Assembly: GCA_002811645.1 (NCBI GenBank)
Contig: PDIP01000089.1
Coordinates: 46,911-109,826, forward strand
Direction of reading: 5' to 3'
From: Corallochytrium limacisporum
Lineage: Eukaryota; Opisthokonta
DNA: 62,916 bases
Shown here one piece after another: positions 30,953 to 42,395 of the stretch; within the stretch, counting starts at the first letter, position 1, and the number at the start of each line of letters is the position of its first letter. The position numbers and the translations under genes were made by a program. The notes beneath the pieces are model-generated. The model ran no database searches and had not been told where the DNA came from. It saw only the letters and a list, made by a program, of their open reading frames with translations.

Positions 30953-33300
30953 TCACTACCGTGTGTTTGTGACCGTTAGCTAACCTTTAAATGCTCTCCC
31001 GCAATCCTGGCATTTAAGATTGTGTATCGAGTTACCTACAAAGTATTTTACCCTGGATCTTGAATCGTTTCTATTACCCTTTCTTGTCTGACTCTTTCCG
31101 CAATTGTCTAAGCCTTCTTATGGTGTCCAATACAAGCACGAGCAAGCCCTGGATCTGTTCTTCTGAATCAAGCAGGTGTCACCTCGTTCCTAATTCGACA
31201 CGAAGATCTTTTCTACTCGGTATGCTCACCGGGCTTTGCCGGAGATTTCATCGAGTTTTGATCCAAATACCACACTCCTAATATATGATCGCTCTCTACG
31301 TATCTTATAAATCATTGGTTTTCGGGCACTATTTTATCGCAAAATACGCTGTTTTGGTACAACCATTTGCTCAACTCAGGAGGCGTCGCACTGTAGCGAC
31401 CAAACGGCCTGTTACTCGGCGTCGTCTGTCACAAGGAGAGCTCATGAAACTGAGACAGCAGCACCCATCACACCCAAAGTCCCCATTCGTACGAATTCAT
31501 AGGCCCATCGCCACCACTTTTCATACTCAGAGGCACCACCGCTGCTTCTCACTCTCTCACCTCCGTGTTTCTGGAGCTGCCCCTACCTCTCGAACAATTC
31601 GCGGTTCATTCACTAGGGAAACAGACCCACAGACCCCGGGTGGGCAGGGGTGAGTCCCCCAACGTTCCCTCATTTGCAACCCCCCCCTCCTTCCCCTACC
31701 TTTCACCTTTTTACCACTCACCACCATTTCTTCTCTGGTTGCTGATGCCTGCTCCCTGCCTCTCCCACCGCCTTATTTCGCACTGCTGGTACGTTTGGTA
31801 CAATCTCACGTAGCATTAGCAATGACGTCTCTTTGATGTGTCATCTGCAGAAAATGCCGCATATTTTCTATAGCCATCACGAACAATCCAGGAACAAAAA
31901 AAAAATATCGAGTCGCAGGCTCCAGTGAGACCGCACAATTTTCCCGACTGTCATCTGCAGGCTGTGGGTACTGGATTCTTGGCTATTGGCCGGCCCCTTT
32001 GGCAAGGCCCTAAAGGTTCACAGCCGTTTTCGTGACCGGGGTCTCGGCCAGCCTTTCCACCATTTCGCTAGGCAAGAAAACCCCCCTCAGGGCCAATCTT
32101 TCCTCGCTGCTTACAGCCAGGGGCGCTCAGTGCCTGCTTGGGCTGCAAGACACTCTCTGTTCGCGAAAACCCGGGCCCCTTGCCTTCCTTCCAATTCCTT
32201 CCTTCCCCACCCCCCCCCCCGGCTCTACCTTGGAACGGCCATATAAGTTTTGGTCTCGGTGCTGTTTTTGCGTTGTTAGAATATTCGCCCAGGGCGCTGT
32301 TGAATGGGAAATGTTCGCCAGTTTCGTTTCTCTAAGGACGGCCGATCCCAGGTGTGTTTCTGGGATTTTTTTTTTTTTTTTGCAGGTGCGCTTATCTCGG
32401 GCTCCGTACGCGTGGCCACCGACCTCTATATCGATACTGAATGTACGGGGACAAAGCCCCGTTGCTCCTACCCGACCAGTGAGTGTTGGGTTGGGAAGGA
32501 GGGACACCACGGTAGTAATGCCGAGCGGGACAACCGAGGAGGGGAGGGGGGGGGACTTGACGGAGGGAGGCTGGAGAGGCGAAGGGGGGCGCTTGTTTCC
32601 GAGTCTCCCAGACTACGGCGGCAGCTCCACTTCACCCTCTCCCCTCCCTCCCCCTTCTCCGGGGCCCATAACGAACGGGCCGACCCCGTTGCCTTCCGTC
32701 CGTACGCGCGGGAGAGAACAAAGGGAAGTGGGGGGGAGCCTGGGAGAAGCGCGAGGGAAGGGGAGAGAGAGACACACCGACACAGAGCGAAGCTCAAGGG
32801 TGCGATGTGTTTGGGTGCGGAGGGCCTTGGATTTCCGGTGCATTCAGTACCGTTTCCCCGATAGTGAAGAGAAGCGGGGTGTGGAAAAAGCCCCCACGGC
32901 GGGGGACAAGGGTAAGGGCTTGGGTGGAACAAGGGGTCACTGGAGAGACGGAAGAAGTGCGCTCCGGTTCCTTCGATGGGTGCCGTGAAGACCCGGCAAC
33001 AAGTGGCTCTCTGTATGGACCTCTGGAAATTTCTTTCCTTTTTGTTTCTTTTGCTGTGAACCCTTCTCTTTTAAATAAAATTAGGATGACGAGGAACAAA
33101 CTACATTATCTTCGGAGTGTATAGTGTTCTCTGTTAAGGTAGATCAAAGACTTTAACAATTTCACACAGTAACGTAGACCACTGAGAATAAATGCGTGAC
33201 CAAAAAGTGAAATTGTATGACATGGAAATCAGGGTAAAATAGAAAACATGGGTGTATAGATACTGGATCAACGGCAGTGGAAGTACATAGCTCGTTGACC
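30953..33300. other. Divergent intergenic region, 2.3 kb
   Basis: It lies between the HECT ligase (-) and the RhoGEF (+). 30953-31350 is AT-rich and likely the HECT promoter, with a minus-strand TTTATAAG near 31303-31311. 31380-33000 is a GC-rich island with C/G runs, ATTGG at 31985-31989, TATAAG at 32242-32247, a T15 run near 32369, and two copies of the recurrent motif at 32432-32450 and 32836-32853. 33050-33300 is AT-rich, just upstream of the RhoGEF. Confidence 0.55.
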
Positions 33301-36300
33301 ATGGCAAGGATAGTGCCGGAGATGCCCACCATTGCGGTGGAAGGCCAGGTGCACCTTCTGAAGATCGACGGTGAAGGAGTGAGTCAATGGGCCCCGATGC
33401 ACGAAGGCATTGTTTCAGTCAAGATTCTTGAAGGATTCCGGGTCATGGCTACGGACAAGAAGGGAAATGTGATACTAAATGAAATGGCGGCGGAAGGGTT
33501 CGACTGCAGTCGGCCCTCGCGTACGTTCCTAAGCTTCCAGTCATGCGAGGAGAGTGAAGTGTGGGGAGTCAATGTAAAGGCCTCGGATAAGAACTGCAAT
33601 GCATTTTATAATGAGCTCATGGCCATGAAGGAAACGTACAGTAGTGATGAGCACGGCCTCTACGTAGAGGCCCAGGCCTCCCAACGGACGTCCCTGGAAC
33701 GGTATAACATGAGTGTAGACGGTCTGGACGCCGTGGGCATGCAAGTTGGTATGAAACAGCAAGAAGCTCTCATGTCAGAAGCAAAAAAGACCGGCTCCGA
33801 TGAATCTCTGCGGCGGTCCCCACTGAAGAAGGCAGAGGAGGAAATCCAGGCCGAAGAGAAAGAGGAAAAGAAGTCACAACAGCAGGCTGAACAGCAAGCG
33901 CAACAAAAGACGCAACAACAGGCACCACCAAAGACGGCAAAGAAGCCGCCGACCCCTGCGAAGCCGGCGTCCCTAACCGGCGCGGCGGCCTCTGCTCCCG
34001 CGAAGGCAGCCGAAGCCGAATCTGCAGAGAAGGTGATGCTACGCGTCAGCTTGCCTGGCGGACAGAAGACTATGCTCTGGGCCACAGCCGACCAGACCGT
34101 TTTCGAATGCATGCGGGCAGTCGCTACCAAGCGGGGAATGAAGAATCTGACAGCTTACACGCCCAGCAAGAAAGGTGTACAACTGGGCTACACCATTAAG
34201 CTGTCCGAAGTCGAGAACCACAGCTTCAACATGTCCGAAAAGATTCCTGACTCTCGCCAGGTGGAGAAGACGGAGGCTGACCAAGGTCTAGGCATGCGTA
34301 TCCGCCTTGCCAACGCAACAAAAAATGAGTCGGGCATTGTGGCGTACAATGTGAACCCGACCGGTCCGGCTGGGCGCGCGGGTGTGCTGGACGGCGATGA
34401 AATTTTGGAAATCAACGGTGAAAGCATGGTTGGCATGTCCTCTCTATCCGAGGTGGCCAAGGTGTTGAAGGCATCAAATAAGTTGGACCTGAAGGTGCAG
34501 TACAGTGAATTCTCGGAGGTGAAACGGGGTTCGCTCCGCAGTGCCTCCGTGGATGTACTGTCCACTACGGGATCTGTTGTAATGACACCAGCTCCGGCTT
34601 CCTCTCCTGCTGCTGCTCCGGCTACTGCTCCGGCCCCTGCTCCCGCTCCGGCTCCAGCTGCGGGCTTTTCGGATCCTCAAGACAAGCTGAGTATGGGTAA
34701 TGTCATTGACCACTTAATCTGCCCACCGTTGCCTACCGACAGTGAAACCACTGAACTAGCGGAGTCTGATCTGCTTCACCTCATGGGTCCTCCGCAGGAG
34801 AATGCCATCTCTGAGAAATACGTACCAAAATTCACCCCCGAACTAACGGCTATGATAGGTGGTGGCCACCAGCCCACTACAAGTATTGGGTCAAACGGAT
34901 CTCCTCTAATCGGCCGCCGTGCTCTGAGCATCGTATCGAATGCCAGCGTGTCATCCTTCCAAGAACAGAGCTCACTTTCACTGAAAGGCAGCATCTACTC
35001 TGGGGGCAGTACCCAACCTGGAATGCCAAACGACACCATGAGTCTTGAAGGTGCGATCTCTCAACTACTCACAAATGTGGAACAGAGTAACGCTGTCTGC
35101 AAAATGTTTGCTAATCGCCTTCTCACAGGACAAGGCAAGCGCAGTATGCGTCAAAAGGTGGCCCATGAACTGCTGGACACGGAGAAGAACTACGTGCACG
35201 ATCTAGGTGAACTGATTGCTCGGTACTTGGAGCCAGTACACAAGGAGGGACTCGGAGTCAACAACCCGGCCCTCCGTCAGATCTGGGAGTCAGCGCAGAG
35301 CCTATTGCCGAAGCAGAAACAGTTCCTTGACCAGCTTCAGGGGGCTTTCAAGCTTCTGGCAGATTTGGAAGCCCAGGACGAAATGGAGGAACAGGACGAA
35401 TGCACGCCGACCGCTAGCAATGAGAACGCGGAGAAAGTTGAGGAAGCGGAGGACAGCGAAGAGGAAGAGACAGTTGAGAACGTGGCTCGGCGTAGGCGCG
35501 AAGCTGCCTTCGGAGCTGCACTTGCGGCGGCGTTCGTCGAAAATGCCGAGGCATTCAAGCTGTACTCGGAGTACTGCGCTCTGTACCCGGCCGTCGAGAA
35601 CTACCTCATGACCAAGAAGGACATGAGCAAGAAGGAAAACGAAGAGTTTCAGGAGTTCCTGGAAGCCAGAAATCCAAAGAAAGAGATGTCTGCCAGCCTC
35701 GACTCGTACCTGATCAAGCCCGTGCAGCGCATTCTCAAGTATCCCTTGCTTCTTCGTGAACTTATCAAGTACACAGAAGAGGATGCGGATGACATGCAGG
35801 ACCTCAATATGGCCGAGGCAGTGATTAAGGACGTGGCAAATGAAATTAACGAGATCAAGCGCCGTGACGATAATCGAGAGCAGGCTAAAGCCCTGTTTGA
35901 GTCCATGGAGGATTATAACGGACCCCGTGGCGCTGATCTGGGCGATCTCTTATACCACTGCTCCGTTACTCGGGGCTTGGTCGACGATAAGAACAGGGTC
36001 GATCGGTCGCGCGGCTCCACCGCCGAATGCCGATACTATCTCTTTACTCGCGGTGTGCTGTCGTGCACAAAGCCCTCCAGTGAACGCGAAGCATCCCGTT
36101 TCCGCGACTACATGCCAATTGAAAAAATCCTTATCAAGGACCGCCCAGACGAAAACGAAGAAACGCGTCATTTGATCGAAATGGTGAACATGGAAGCGTT
36201 GCAACAGATGAAAGAGGCCAAGGGCACCGCCACATCGCGTTCACGCTCCAAAGCCACCGTCATTCTCATGTGCCGCAACGCGGAAGAGAAGCAGCGCTGG

Positions 36301-36498
36301 ATTACCACGGTGAAGAATCAAATCCGCCAGAGCATTCTAAACAAATCTTCGTCTCCCTCACAGGCCACTTCTGCGCTTGGTGCCAACGGCTCCCAAGGAT
36401 CGACCTTCTCTATCAACAGCAATTCATCCAAGCCCAGCACGACCTCCCTGCACAAACCCACGCGCAGCAAGAACAAATCTTTCTTGTCTCGTGGATGA
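33301..36498 (+). CDS. TIAM/Still-life-like RhoGEF with N-terminal EVH1, 1065 aa
   Basis: Predicted guanine-nucleotide exchange factor for Rac. Residues about 8-118 look like an EVH1/WH1 domain: the conserved Trp is W30 (SQWAP) and the end VWGVNVKASDKNCNAFYNEL matches the xxYGLxFxSxxDAxxF pattern. A charged Gln/Pro/Ala segment follows. Residues about 245-310 resemble a Raf-type Ras-binding domain (VMLRVSLPGGQKTMLWA). A PDZ domain spans 328-400 (GLGMRIRL, PAGRAGVLDGDEILEINGES). The DH domain spans about 616-860, with an acidic insertion near 690-725 and the signature SYLIKPVQRILKYPLLLREL. A PH domain lies at about 880-1010. RBD-PDZ-DH-PH is the TIAM order. ATG 33301 (gaccATGG) is chosen; the frame opens slightly upstream without ATG. 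Its 3' end faces the MED28-like gene, 91 bases away. Confidence 0.85.
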   Translation: MARIVPEMPTIAVEGQVHLLKIDGEGVSQWAPMHEGIVSVKILEGFRVMATDKKGNVILNEMAAEGFDCSRPSRTFLSFQSCEESEVWGVNVKASDKNCNAFYNELMAMKETYSSDEHGLYVEAQASQRTSLERYNMSVDGLDAVGMQVGMKQQEALMSEAKKTGSDESLRRSPLKKAEEEIQAEEKEEKKSQQQAEQQAQQKTQQQAPPKTAKKPPTPAKPASLTGAAASAPAKAAEAESAEKVMLRVSLPGGQKTMLWATADQTVFECMRAVATKRGMKNLTAYTPSKKGVQLGYTIKLSEVENHSFNMSEKIPDSRQVEKTEADQGLGMRIRLANATKNESGIVAYNVNPTGPAGRAGVLDGDEILEINGESMVGMSSLSEVAKVLKASNKLDLKVQYSEFSEVKRGSLRSASVDVLSTTGSVVMTPAPASSPAAAPATAPAPAPAPAPAAGFSDPQDKLSMGNVIDHLICPPLPTDSETTELAESDLLHLMGPPQENAISEKYVPKFTPELTAMIGGGHQPTTSIGSNGSPLIGRRALSIVSNASVSSFQEQSSLSLKGSIYSGGSTQPGMPNDTMSLEGAISQLLTNVEQSNAVCKMFANRLLTGQGKRSMRQKVAHELLDTEKNYVHDLGELIARYLEPVHKEGLGVNNPALRQIWESAQSLLPKQKQFLDQLQGAFKLLADLEAQDEMEEQDECTPTASNENAEKVEEAEDSEEEETVENVARRRREAAFGAALAAAFVENAEAFKLYSEYCALYPAVENYLMTKKDMSKKENEEFQEFLEARNPKKEMSASLDSYLIKPVQRILKYPLLLRELIKYTEEDADDMQDLNMAEAVIKDVANEINEIKRRDDNREQAKALFESMEDYNGPRGADLGDLLYHCSVTRGLVDDKNRVDRSRGSTAECRYYLFTRGVLSCTKPSSEREASRFRDYMPIEKILIKDRPDENEETRHLIEMVNMEALQQMKEAKGTATSRSRSKATVILMCRNAEEKQRWITTVKNQIRQSILNKSSSPSQATSALGANGSQGSTFSINSNSSKPSTTSLHKPTRSKNKSFLSRG

Positions 36499-36589
36499 TC
36501 AAGGATGGCGTATGCACTTGTTCCATAATTTGGCAATAGAATATCACATTTAAACCCTTTTTTAATCAATGTACATGCGGTTCACTTTC

Positions 36590-37045
36590 CTATGAAGAAG
36601 AGTGCGGCAGTGACTCCAACCAGGCTTTGCACTGCGTCGAGTGTTGCGTCAGAGTTGCGTCCATTTCCGCGATGCTCGCCTTCAGTGCATTGATGTCCTG
36701 CTGCAGCTGTTGTGCTGGCGTCGACGTTCCGGATGCGGCGGCAGAATTGAAGAATACGCGCAGGGTGTGTAGTGCCTGCAACATCCGGGTGATTTGTGTC
36801 TCGTACTGAATAAGGTATGTTGCCCTGGCCGTGCTACCCTCTGCTCCGCCAGCAGTTGCGTCTGTGTCGCTCAGTCCTCCTTCAGGGCTTTCTATGCTCA
36901 CCGCCAGCCCTTCCACGAGAGACGCAATATCTGCCCGCAGGCCTTCCAAGGCCTTCTGCGCTTCGTCCGCATCACGCAAAGTAAATTGCCGTGAGTCATT
37001 AGTGCTACCATTTACAGCAGCAATGTTTTCTGCATCTGCTGGCAT
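36590..37045 (-). CDS. Small helical protein, possibly Mediator subunit 28, 151 aa
   Basis: A short protein with an Ala/Asp-rich N-terminus and two helical segments. The C-terminal pattern (DINALKASIAEMDATLTQH, then CKAWLESL) is similar in spacing to the end of MED28 (a D-x-LxxxL-x-KDxLVxxHL-x-x-W pattern), and the helix before it (YETQITRMLQALHTLRVFF) would fit the preceding MED28 helix. The match is by eye and weak; other Mediator or coiled-coil subunits are possible. The ATG at 37045 is the first downstream of a minus-strand TATATAA at 37178-37184, which supports this start although the frame is open further upstream. Confidence 0.6.
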   Translation of the reverse strand: MPADAENIAAVNGSTNDSRQFTLRDADEAQKALEGLRADIASLVEGLAVSIESPEGGLSDTDATAGGAEGSTARATYLIQYETQITRMLQALHTLRVFFNSAAASGTSTPAQQLQQDINALKASIAEMDATLTQHSTQCKAWLESLPHSSS

Positions 37046-37830
37046 TTCAAAGTATCTATTTGCAGCAGTTGTGGTTTGCCGTTCAAGTGGATTCAATGTT
37101 TTCCTATATTGTGTGTCACAAAGATGTGGGTTCTGGGTAGCGGTGCGTCGTCAAAATTTACTCTCTAGTTCAGGCACTTATATATCATTTAATCAAATAC
37201 ATGTGTCTCTCTGTCCTAGACCCTTTGATGCTCGGAAATAGCCTTAAAAAATATTCAATGAAGTAGTCCCCGTTTGCAAGCGGTCGGTGAACCCACCGGT
37301 TCCCTGTCCGTACCTTCCCTCCTCGTCCCCTGGGCCCCCGTTCGTCCCCCTTACATCGCGCGCCCAGAGCGGGAGACGGGACTCGGGAGTCCTTTTAGTC
37401 GCAAACCCCCTCGCGAGGCGGTTAGCGGGGGGGGTAGTGGCAGGCACGCGGGGAGAGGAATTTTCTGAGCCTCCCAACGGGAAAAGCAGGGAGTGCGGGT
37501 CTCAGCCGCTTCACCCACCGCCCTGCCTGCGTGGGGTGTGTGCGGCGGGAGCGCCTTGTGTCTTCGGGCAGCGATGAGAGAAGTGCGAACAAAAGTGAAG
37601 CAAACCTTGCTTCCATGCTTTCGTTTTTTTGTACTCTAAGTGCGTGCTTGATCAGCTATTTACTACAGAGTCCTCATAGTGAATAAATCCCTGAGAAATG
37701 AGCTAACCACTGTAGTTCTAGACAGCCGATACCCAGTCCCCGGAGATCACGAGGAAGCATGAGAATGTGCGCGGTAACCATTTCATAATTACACTAGAGG
37801 TTTAGAGTTTCTGAGAACTCGATAGTAAAA
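37046..37830. other. Divergent intergenic region
   Basis: It separates the MED28-like gene (-) and BMS1 (+). A minus-strand TATA box lies at 37178-37184. A GC-rich island spans 37260-37580, with a G8 run and CpG-rich palindromic bits. 37600-37830 is AT-rich, next to BMS1. Confidence 0.5.
37178..37184 (-). promoter_or_regulatory. TATA box for the MED28-like gene
   Basis: TATATAA on the minus strand, 133 bases before the ATG at 37045. No other ATG in that frame lies between. Confidence 0.4.
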
Positions 37831-40800
37831 ATGCCGCCACCAGTTGCAGGCGGCGAGGGGCCAACCAAGTCCCATCGCAAACGCCAGTCTGGGCGAAAGG
37901 CCGAGAAGAAGAAAGGCAAGAGCGAACGTAAAGAAAATAGTCTAAAGAAAGGCAGTCTCAAGGATGCTCAGGAAACCACGAACACACAGACCCGGGGGAA
38001 CAAAGGCAATAACCCCAAAGCCTTTGCCATGCAGTCAGCACGGAAGGCTGAACGGATGGGACGAAGGACAGCAGACATTACACAGCGCCGGATCCACATG
38101 CCCACTGTGGACCGGGCACCTGATGAGCCGCCACCGTTCGTTGTAGGAGTAATTGGACCACCCGGCACAGGTAAGACCACACTGATCCAATCCCTCGTTA
38201 AGCACTATTGTCACCGGAACCTGACCAGTACAGACGGTCCAATCACGCTTGTTGCGGGCAAGAAGCGGCGCATTACTTTCGTCGAGTGCAATAATGAACT
38301 TGGTTCCATGATTGACCTTGGCAAGGTGGTGGACCTGGCGTTGATTCTCATTGATGGATCCTACGGCTTCGAAATGGAAGTCTTTGAGTTTCTGAACATT
38401 CTACAGGTGCATGGTATGCCCCGCGTAATGGGCGTGTTGACGCATTTGGACCATTTCAAGAACCCGAAGAAGCTGCGCAAGACAAAGAAGAAGCTGAAGC
38501 AGCGATTCTGGACGGATGTCTACAATGGAGCGAAACTGTTCTACCTCAGTGGTTTGATCGGTGGACGGTACCCAAAGCGGGAGATTTTGAATTTGGCACG
38601 TTTTATTTCCGTACAGAAGGCCCGTCCCATCAACTGGCGCCAGCAACATCCGTTCCTCATCTGCGACCGCATGGAGGACATAACAGATCCTGAAGCCATC
38701 CGTGCGGATCAAAAGTGTGATCGCCGAGTAGTACTATACGGCTACGCTCGTGGATGCAATTTAAAGGCGAACCAGCGCGTGCACTTGTGCGGTGTGGGCG
38801 ATCATGTGATGGCCCGTGTCGATTTCCTGCCCGACCCGTGCCCATTGCCACAGGGTCTGCGCAAGGAAGGTGGCAAGACAAAGTACAAAGCCTTAAACGA
38901 GCGTGAACGTCAAATCTATGCCCCCATGACCGATCTAGGTGGTATTGTGTACGACAAGGATGCCGTCTATATCGATATTGGCCATGCACACCAGGCCAAA
39001 GAGCAAAAGGATGGGGAGGGCGAGAACGGAGAAGTCGAACTCGGTCCAGGTGAGAAGATGCTCGCGGATCTGCAGGATACTAAGGAGACACTGAATGAGA
39101 AACTTAACAAGGCCGAGATGCGCCTCTTTGAACACAGCGCCACCATCCGTGCAGAGGATTTCTCGGACGGTCGCCATCGTCGTCGTGTGGTCTTTGATGA
39201 TGAGGATGACGAGGAGGATGAGGAAGACGAAGACGAAGATGACAAGGACGAGGAAGACGAGAATGACAGTATGGAGAGTGAAGAAGATGAGGGCGTTGAT
39301 GTAGACAACCATGCTCAGTCGCGACTAGCTAGCGAAGGAGATGTTGAATTTGATGACAACCTTTCCGACGGTGGAACGGACGACGGAATTTCGGAACTAC
39401 GTCGCAGTGAAGGTGGTTTGTGGAATCTTAAAGACATTGATGACGAGGAGGATGATGTTCAAAATGAAATTGATTCTAATGACGGTTCCGAGCAGGACCG
39501 CGGCCTTGGTCTGACAAAATGGAAAGAGAACCTCCACGAGAAGGCAGTACGGAACTTCCAACTCGGTCGCACGACGCGCCTGATGGATCTAGTGTACGGT
39601 ACCGACGCAACTGCCAGCAAGTCCAAGAAAGGGAGAACCAGGACTGCCACCGGTAAGAAATCTCTCTTTGACGACGAAGATGAGGACGAAGATGAGGACT
39701 TCGATGAGCCCACTGGATCCAGTGATGACGATAACGACGACGACCTCTTCTTCAAGGTCCAACATGGCGTCAGCGAAAGCGGTATCAACGACATGGACAC
39801 CTCCAAGTTCTCCTACGAGTCCACTGTCCGTGAACTGGTGGATGCCGCAGAGGACAGCTATGAGGACTTTATGGAGAAGCTCAAGAACCGTTTCGTTACC
39901 GGCACCTGGGAGGAAGACGAAGATGCAGCCGCTTTGCTCGGTAACAATCGTGCAGCGCTTGCAGCATACGATGATCCAGAGGAAGAGATTTACGGGGACT
40001 TTGAAGATCTCGAGACCGGTGAAAAGTTTACAGGCAAGGAGCAGAACGTTGAACAAGTCAGTGCCGGAGATGGCAGCGAGGAAGACGATATTGTGCGCAA
40101 AAAGATGGAAAAGAAGCGTGCTTTTGATGCTGACTATGACGATGGCAAGGACCGCGGCAAAGCCGATACCGATGCCATGGAAAATGAAGAGGACGACGGG
40201 GAGAAAGATTATTATGATGAGCTGAAGGACATTATGGACGAACGCTCACGCCAGAATCGTGCCGAATTTGAGGGTGTTGATGATGCTGAGCGTGTCAAGT
40301 TCGAGGGTTACCGCCCTGGCATGTACTTGCGCATTGAGATCAATAACATGCAGTACGAGTTTGTGGAAAACTTTAAGCCGAACCGCCTGTTGGTCCTCGG
40401 TGGCATGAACTCCAGCGAGACTCAAATGGGTATGATCCACGCTCGCGTAAAAAAGCATCGGTGGTACGGTAAGATTCTCAAGAACAGTGATCCACTGATC
40501 CTCAGTGTTGGTTGGCGGAGGTACCAGACCATGCCAGTATACTCCATCAAAGATCACAACATGCGCAACCGGGTGATCAAGTACACCCCAGAGCATATGC
40601 ATTGCCATGCGACATTTTTCGGCCCTATCGTGCCTCCTTCTACAGGAATTCTGGGCTTCCAAGGTGGCATCGAGAAAAGCGAACGTTTCCGGATTGCTGC
40701 CACAGGTGTTGTAGTCGAGGTCGACCAGTCTTTTGCCATGGTCAAGAAGCTCAAACTGCGTGGTGTGCCCCTCAAGATCTACAAGAATACGGCCTTCATC

Positions 40801-41493
40801 AAAGATATGTTTAACTCGGCACTTGAAGTCGCCAAGTTTGAGGGAGCTGTCTTGCGCACGGTGTCTGGTATCCGTGGTCAGGTCAAGAAGGTCATCAAGG
40901 CGCCTCCAGGTGCCTTCCGTGCCACGTTTGAGGACAAGCTGATTGCCTCGGACATTGTCTTCTTGCGGGCATGGTACCCGATCGATCCCGTGCGATACTA
41001 CTTTACCATGGCCAATCTGCTGCTGCCAACGGGCAAAGAGTGGGAAGGTATGCGCACCATTGGTCAGATCCGTCGTGCAGAACAAATGGCTATTCCATAC
41101 AACAAAGACTCGACCTACAAGCCCATCGAGCGCAAGGAACGTCGTTTCAATCCGCTCAAAATCCCTAAGGCCCTTGAACAGGCCCTTCCATTCAAGTCGA
41201 AGCCGAAAAATCGCAATTCCCGGAAGACGGTCGCTCTGAGCACGAAGCGTGCCGTGGTAATGGACACGGACGAGAAGAAGGTGCACCGCATGCTTCAGGA
41301 GCTGCAGACCATCCGTAATGCAAAGGTTGCCAAGCGCAAGGAGACCATTGCCAAGAAGCGTGACGCCCACAAGGCCAAACTTGATCGCGAAGAAGACGCC
41401 CGTTTGGGCGCAAAACGCAAGCGCCTCAAGAGCTTCTATCGTGAGATGGGCATGAAGGAGGAGAAAGCACGACAGAAAGTTCTCAACCAGTAA
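37831..41493 (+). CDS. BMS1: Ribosome biogenesis GTPase BMS1, 1220 aa
   Basis: Nucleolar GTPase needed for 40S subunit assembly within the small-subunit processome, partner of RCL1. A basic N-terminus ([17 protein letters not shown]) is followed by the P-loop GPPGTGKT at 109-116 and the GTPase core with [20 protein letters not shown] and THLD. The AARP2CN region follows (about 290-345). A long Asp/Glu-rich linker covers roughly 440-700. The conserved C-terminal RIBIOP_C domain has [18 protein letters not shown] and [20 protein letters not shown]. The C-terminal tail is Lys-rich. Length fits yeast BMS1 (1183). Single frame from ATG 37831. Confidence 0.95.
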   Translation: MPPPVAGGEGPTKSHRKRQSGRKAEKKKGKSERKENSLKKGSLKDAQETTNTQTRGNKGNNPKAFAMQSARKAERMGRRTADITQRRIHMPTVDRAPDEPPPFVVGVIGPPGTGKTTLIQSLVKHYCHRNLTSTDGPITLVAGKKRRITFVECNNELGSMIDLGKVVDLALILIDGSYGFEMEVFEFLNILQVHGMPRVMGVLTHLDHFKNPKKLRKTKKKLKQRFWTDVYNGAKLFYLSGLIGGRYPKREILNLARFISVQKARPINWRQQHPFLICDRMEDITDPEAIRADQKCDRRVVLYGYARGCNLKANQRVHLCGVGDHVMARVDFLPDPCPLPQGLRKEGGKTKYKALNERERQIYAPMTDLGGIVYDKDAVYIDIGHAHQAKEQKDGEGENGEVELGPGEKMLADLQDTKETLNEKLNKAEMRLFEHSATIRAEDFSDGRHRRRVVFDDEDDEEDEEDEDEDDKDEEDENDSMESEEDEGVDVDNHAQSRLASEGDVEFDDNLSDGGTDDGISELRRSEGGLWNLKDIDDEEDDVQNEIDSNDGSEQDRGLGLTKWKENLHEKAVRNFQLGRTTRLMDLVYGTDATASKSKKGRTRTATGKKSLFDDEDEDEDEDFDEPTGSSDDDNDDDLFFKVQHGVSESGINDMDTSKFSYESTVRELVDAAEDSYEDFMEKLKNRFVTGTWEEDEDAAALLGNNRAALAAYDDPEEEIYGDFEDLETGEKFTGKEQNVEQVSAGDGSEEDDIVRKKMEKKRAFDADYDDGKDRGKADTDAMENEEDDGEKDYYDELKDIMDERSRQNRAEFEGVDDAERVKFEGYRPGMYLRIEINNMQYEFVENFKPNRLLVLGGMNSSETQMGMIHARVKKHRWYGKILKNSDPLILSVGWRRYQTMPVYSIKDHNMRNRVIKYTPEHMHCHATFFGPIVPPSTGILGFQGGIEKSERFRIAATGVVVEVDQSFAMVKKLKLRGVPLKIYKNTAFIKDMFNSALEVAKFEGAVLRTVSGIRGQVKKVIKAPPGAFRATFEDKLIASDIVFLRAWYPIDPVRYYFTMANLLLPTGKEWEGMRTIGQIRRAEQMAIPYNKDSTYKPIERKERRFNPLKIPKALEQALPFKSKPKNRNSRKTVALSTKRAVVMDTDEKKVHRMLQELQTIRNAKVAKRKETIAKKRDAHKAKLDREEDARLGAKRKRLKSFYREMGMKEEKARQKVLNQ

Positions 41494-42395
41494 AGACAAG
41501 ATCCTTACGCGCGTTGCCTTCAAAAGAAATACAGACATGTTAGCAGAAAAGAAAAACCAAGACAATGACAAAGATCATCTTACATGCCATTAGACGTCAT
41601 CAACTCACTACTAGGGTCAGAGATGATGTCCGTGTGAGTAATACGCTGGCCATCTGCACTTTCGAGTTCACCTCCACGGCAGGCCGGCCCCAGCTGTCGG
41701 TAGCGCGCTAGAGCCAAACGGAGCCGGCCCCCCCCCTCCCTCTCCGCTCCTGGTCCCAGGGACCCCCTTTTCCCCCAATCCCGGCCATTCGCGTACCAAA
41801 CAAAATTCCATGCTCAATGACCCGTACTTCGCCACCCTAATCCCACGGATTGATACTGAATACATGGCATTGAAACGAGGAGCCGGGCCCCTCCGTCTCA
41901 TTTTGGACAAGGCTCGACGTCTGTGCGCCTCCGGTGTCCTCGCCTGAATGGGGCGGTACAAGGGAGTGCCTGGCGGGGCGCGATGGTCGCGGGCGGGGTA
42001 GCAAAACATTGCGGCACAGTTGGATCTCAGAGCCTGTAGGGACATGTTTTTATATCATTTATGGTTCTGGATGTGATGGATGAGTTATTGAAGGTAATTG
42101 ATGGAATTGATCTGCTTAACTTTGGTAGGGGAATGCTTTCTGTTATTCACGCGAGACCAGGCTCAGCCCTATTAGTTCGTGGTATGGACGTATTTTGATG
42201 AGCTGGTGCTTACGTTTGAGCGAAATAGCATAGAGAACTCAAGCCGATATAGAGCATGTGGTTAGAATCTTAGTGCAAATGGAATTTGGATCAGCATAAG
42301 GAAGGCCTAGTTTGCCTGCGTAGAATATTTAGTCCATTATAGGAAGTGATCGGTCGGCAGTGCATAGAGAAAGTAACAAATTTGTACTCGTCACC
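41494..42395. other. Intergenic region
   Basis: Between BMS1 and AP-3 beta (tandem). A GC-rich island at 41660-42010 contains one copy of the recurrent motif (41852-41867). The rest is AT-rich leader-like DNA. No gene recognised. Confidence 0.5.

Noticed and set aside
32032-32988. Plus-strand frame of 318 residues in the HECT-RhoGEF spacer
   Set aside because: GC-rich low-complexity translation with overlapping minus frames; contains promoter-like elements instead.
40246-41571. 441-residue frame antisense to BMS1
   Set aside because: It is a shadow of the BMS1 coding strand; BMS1 is unmistakable in the other direction.
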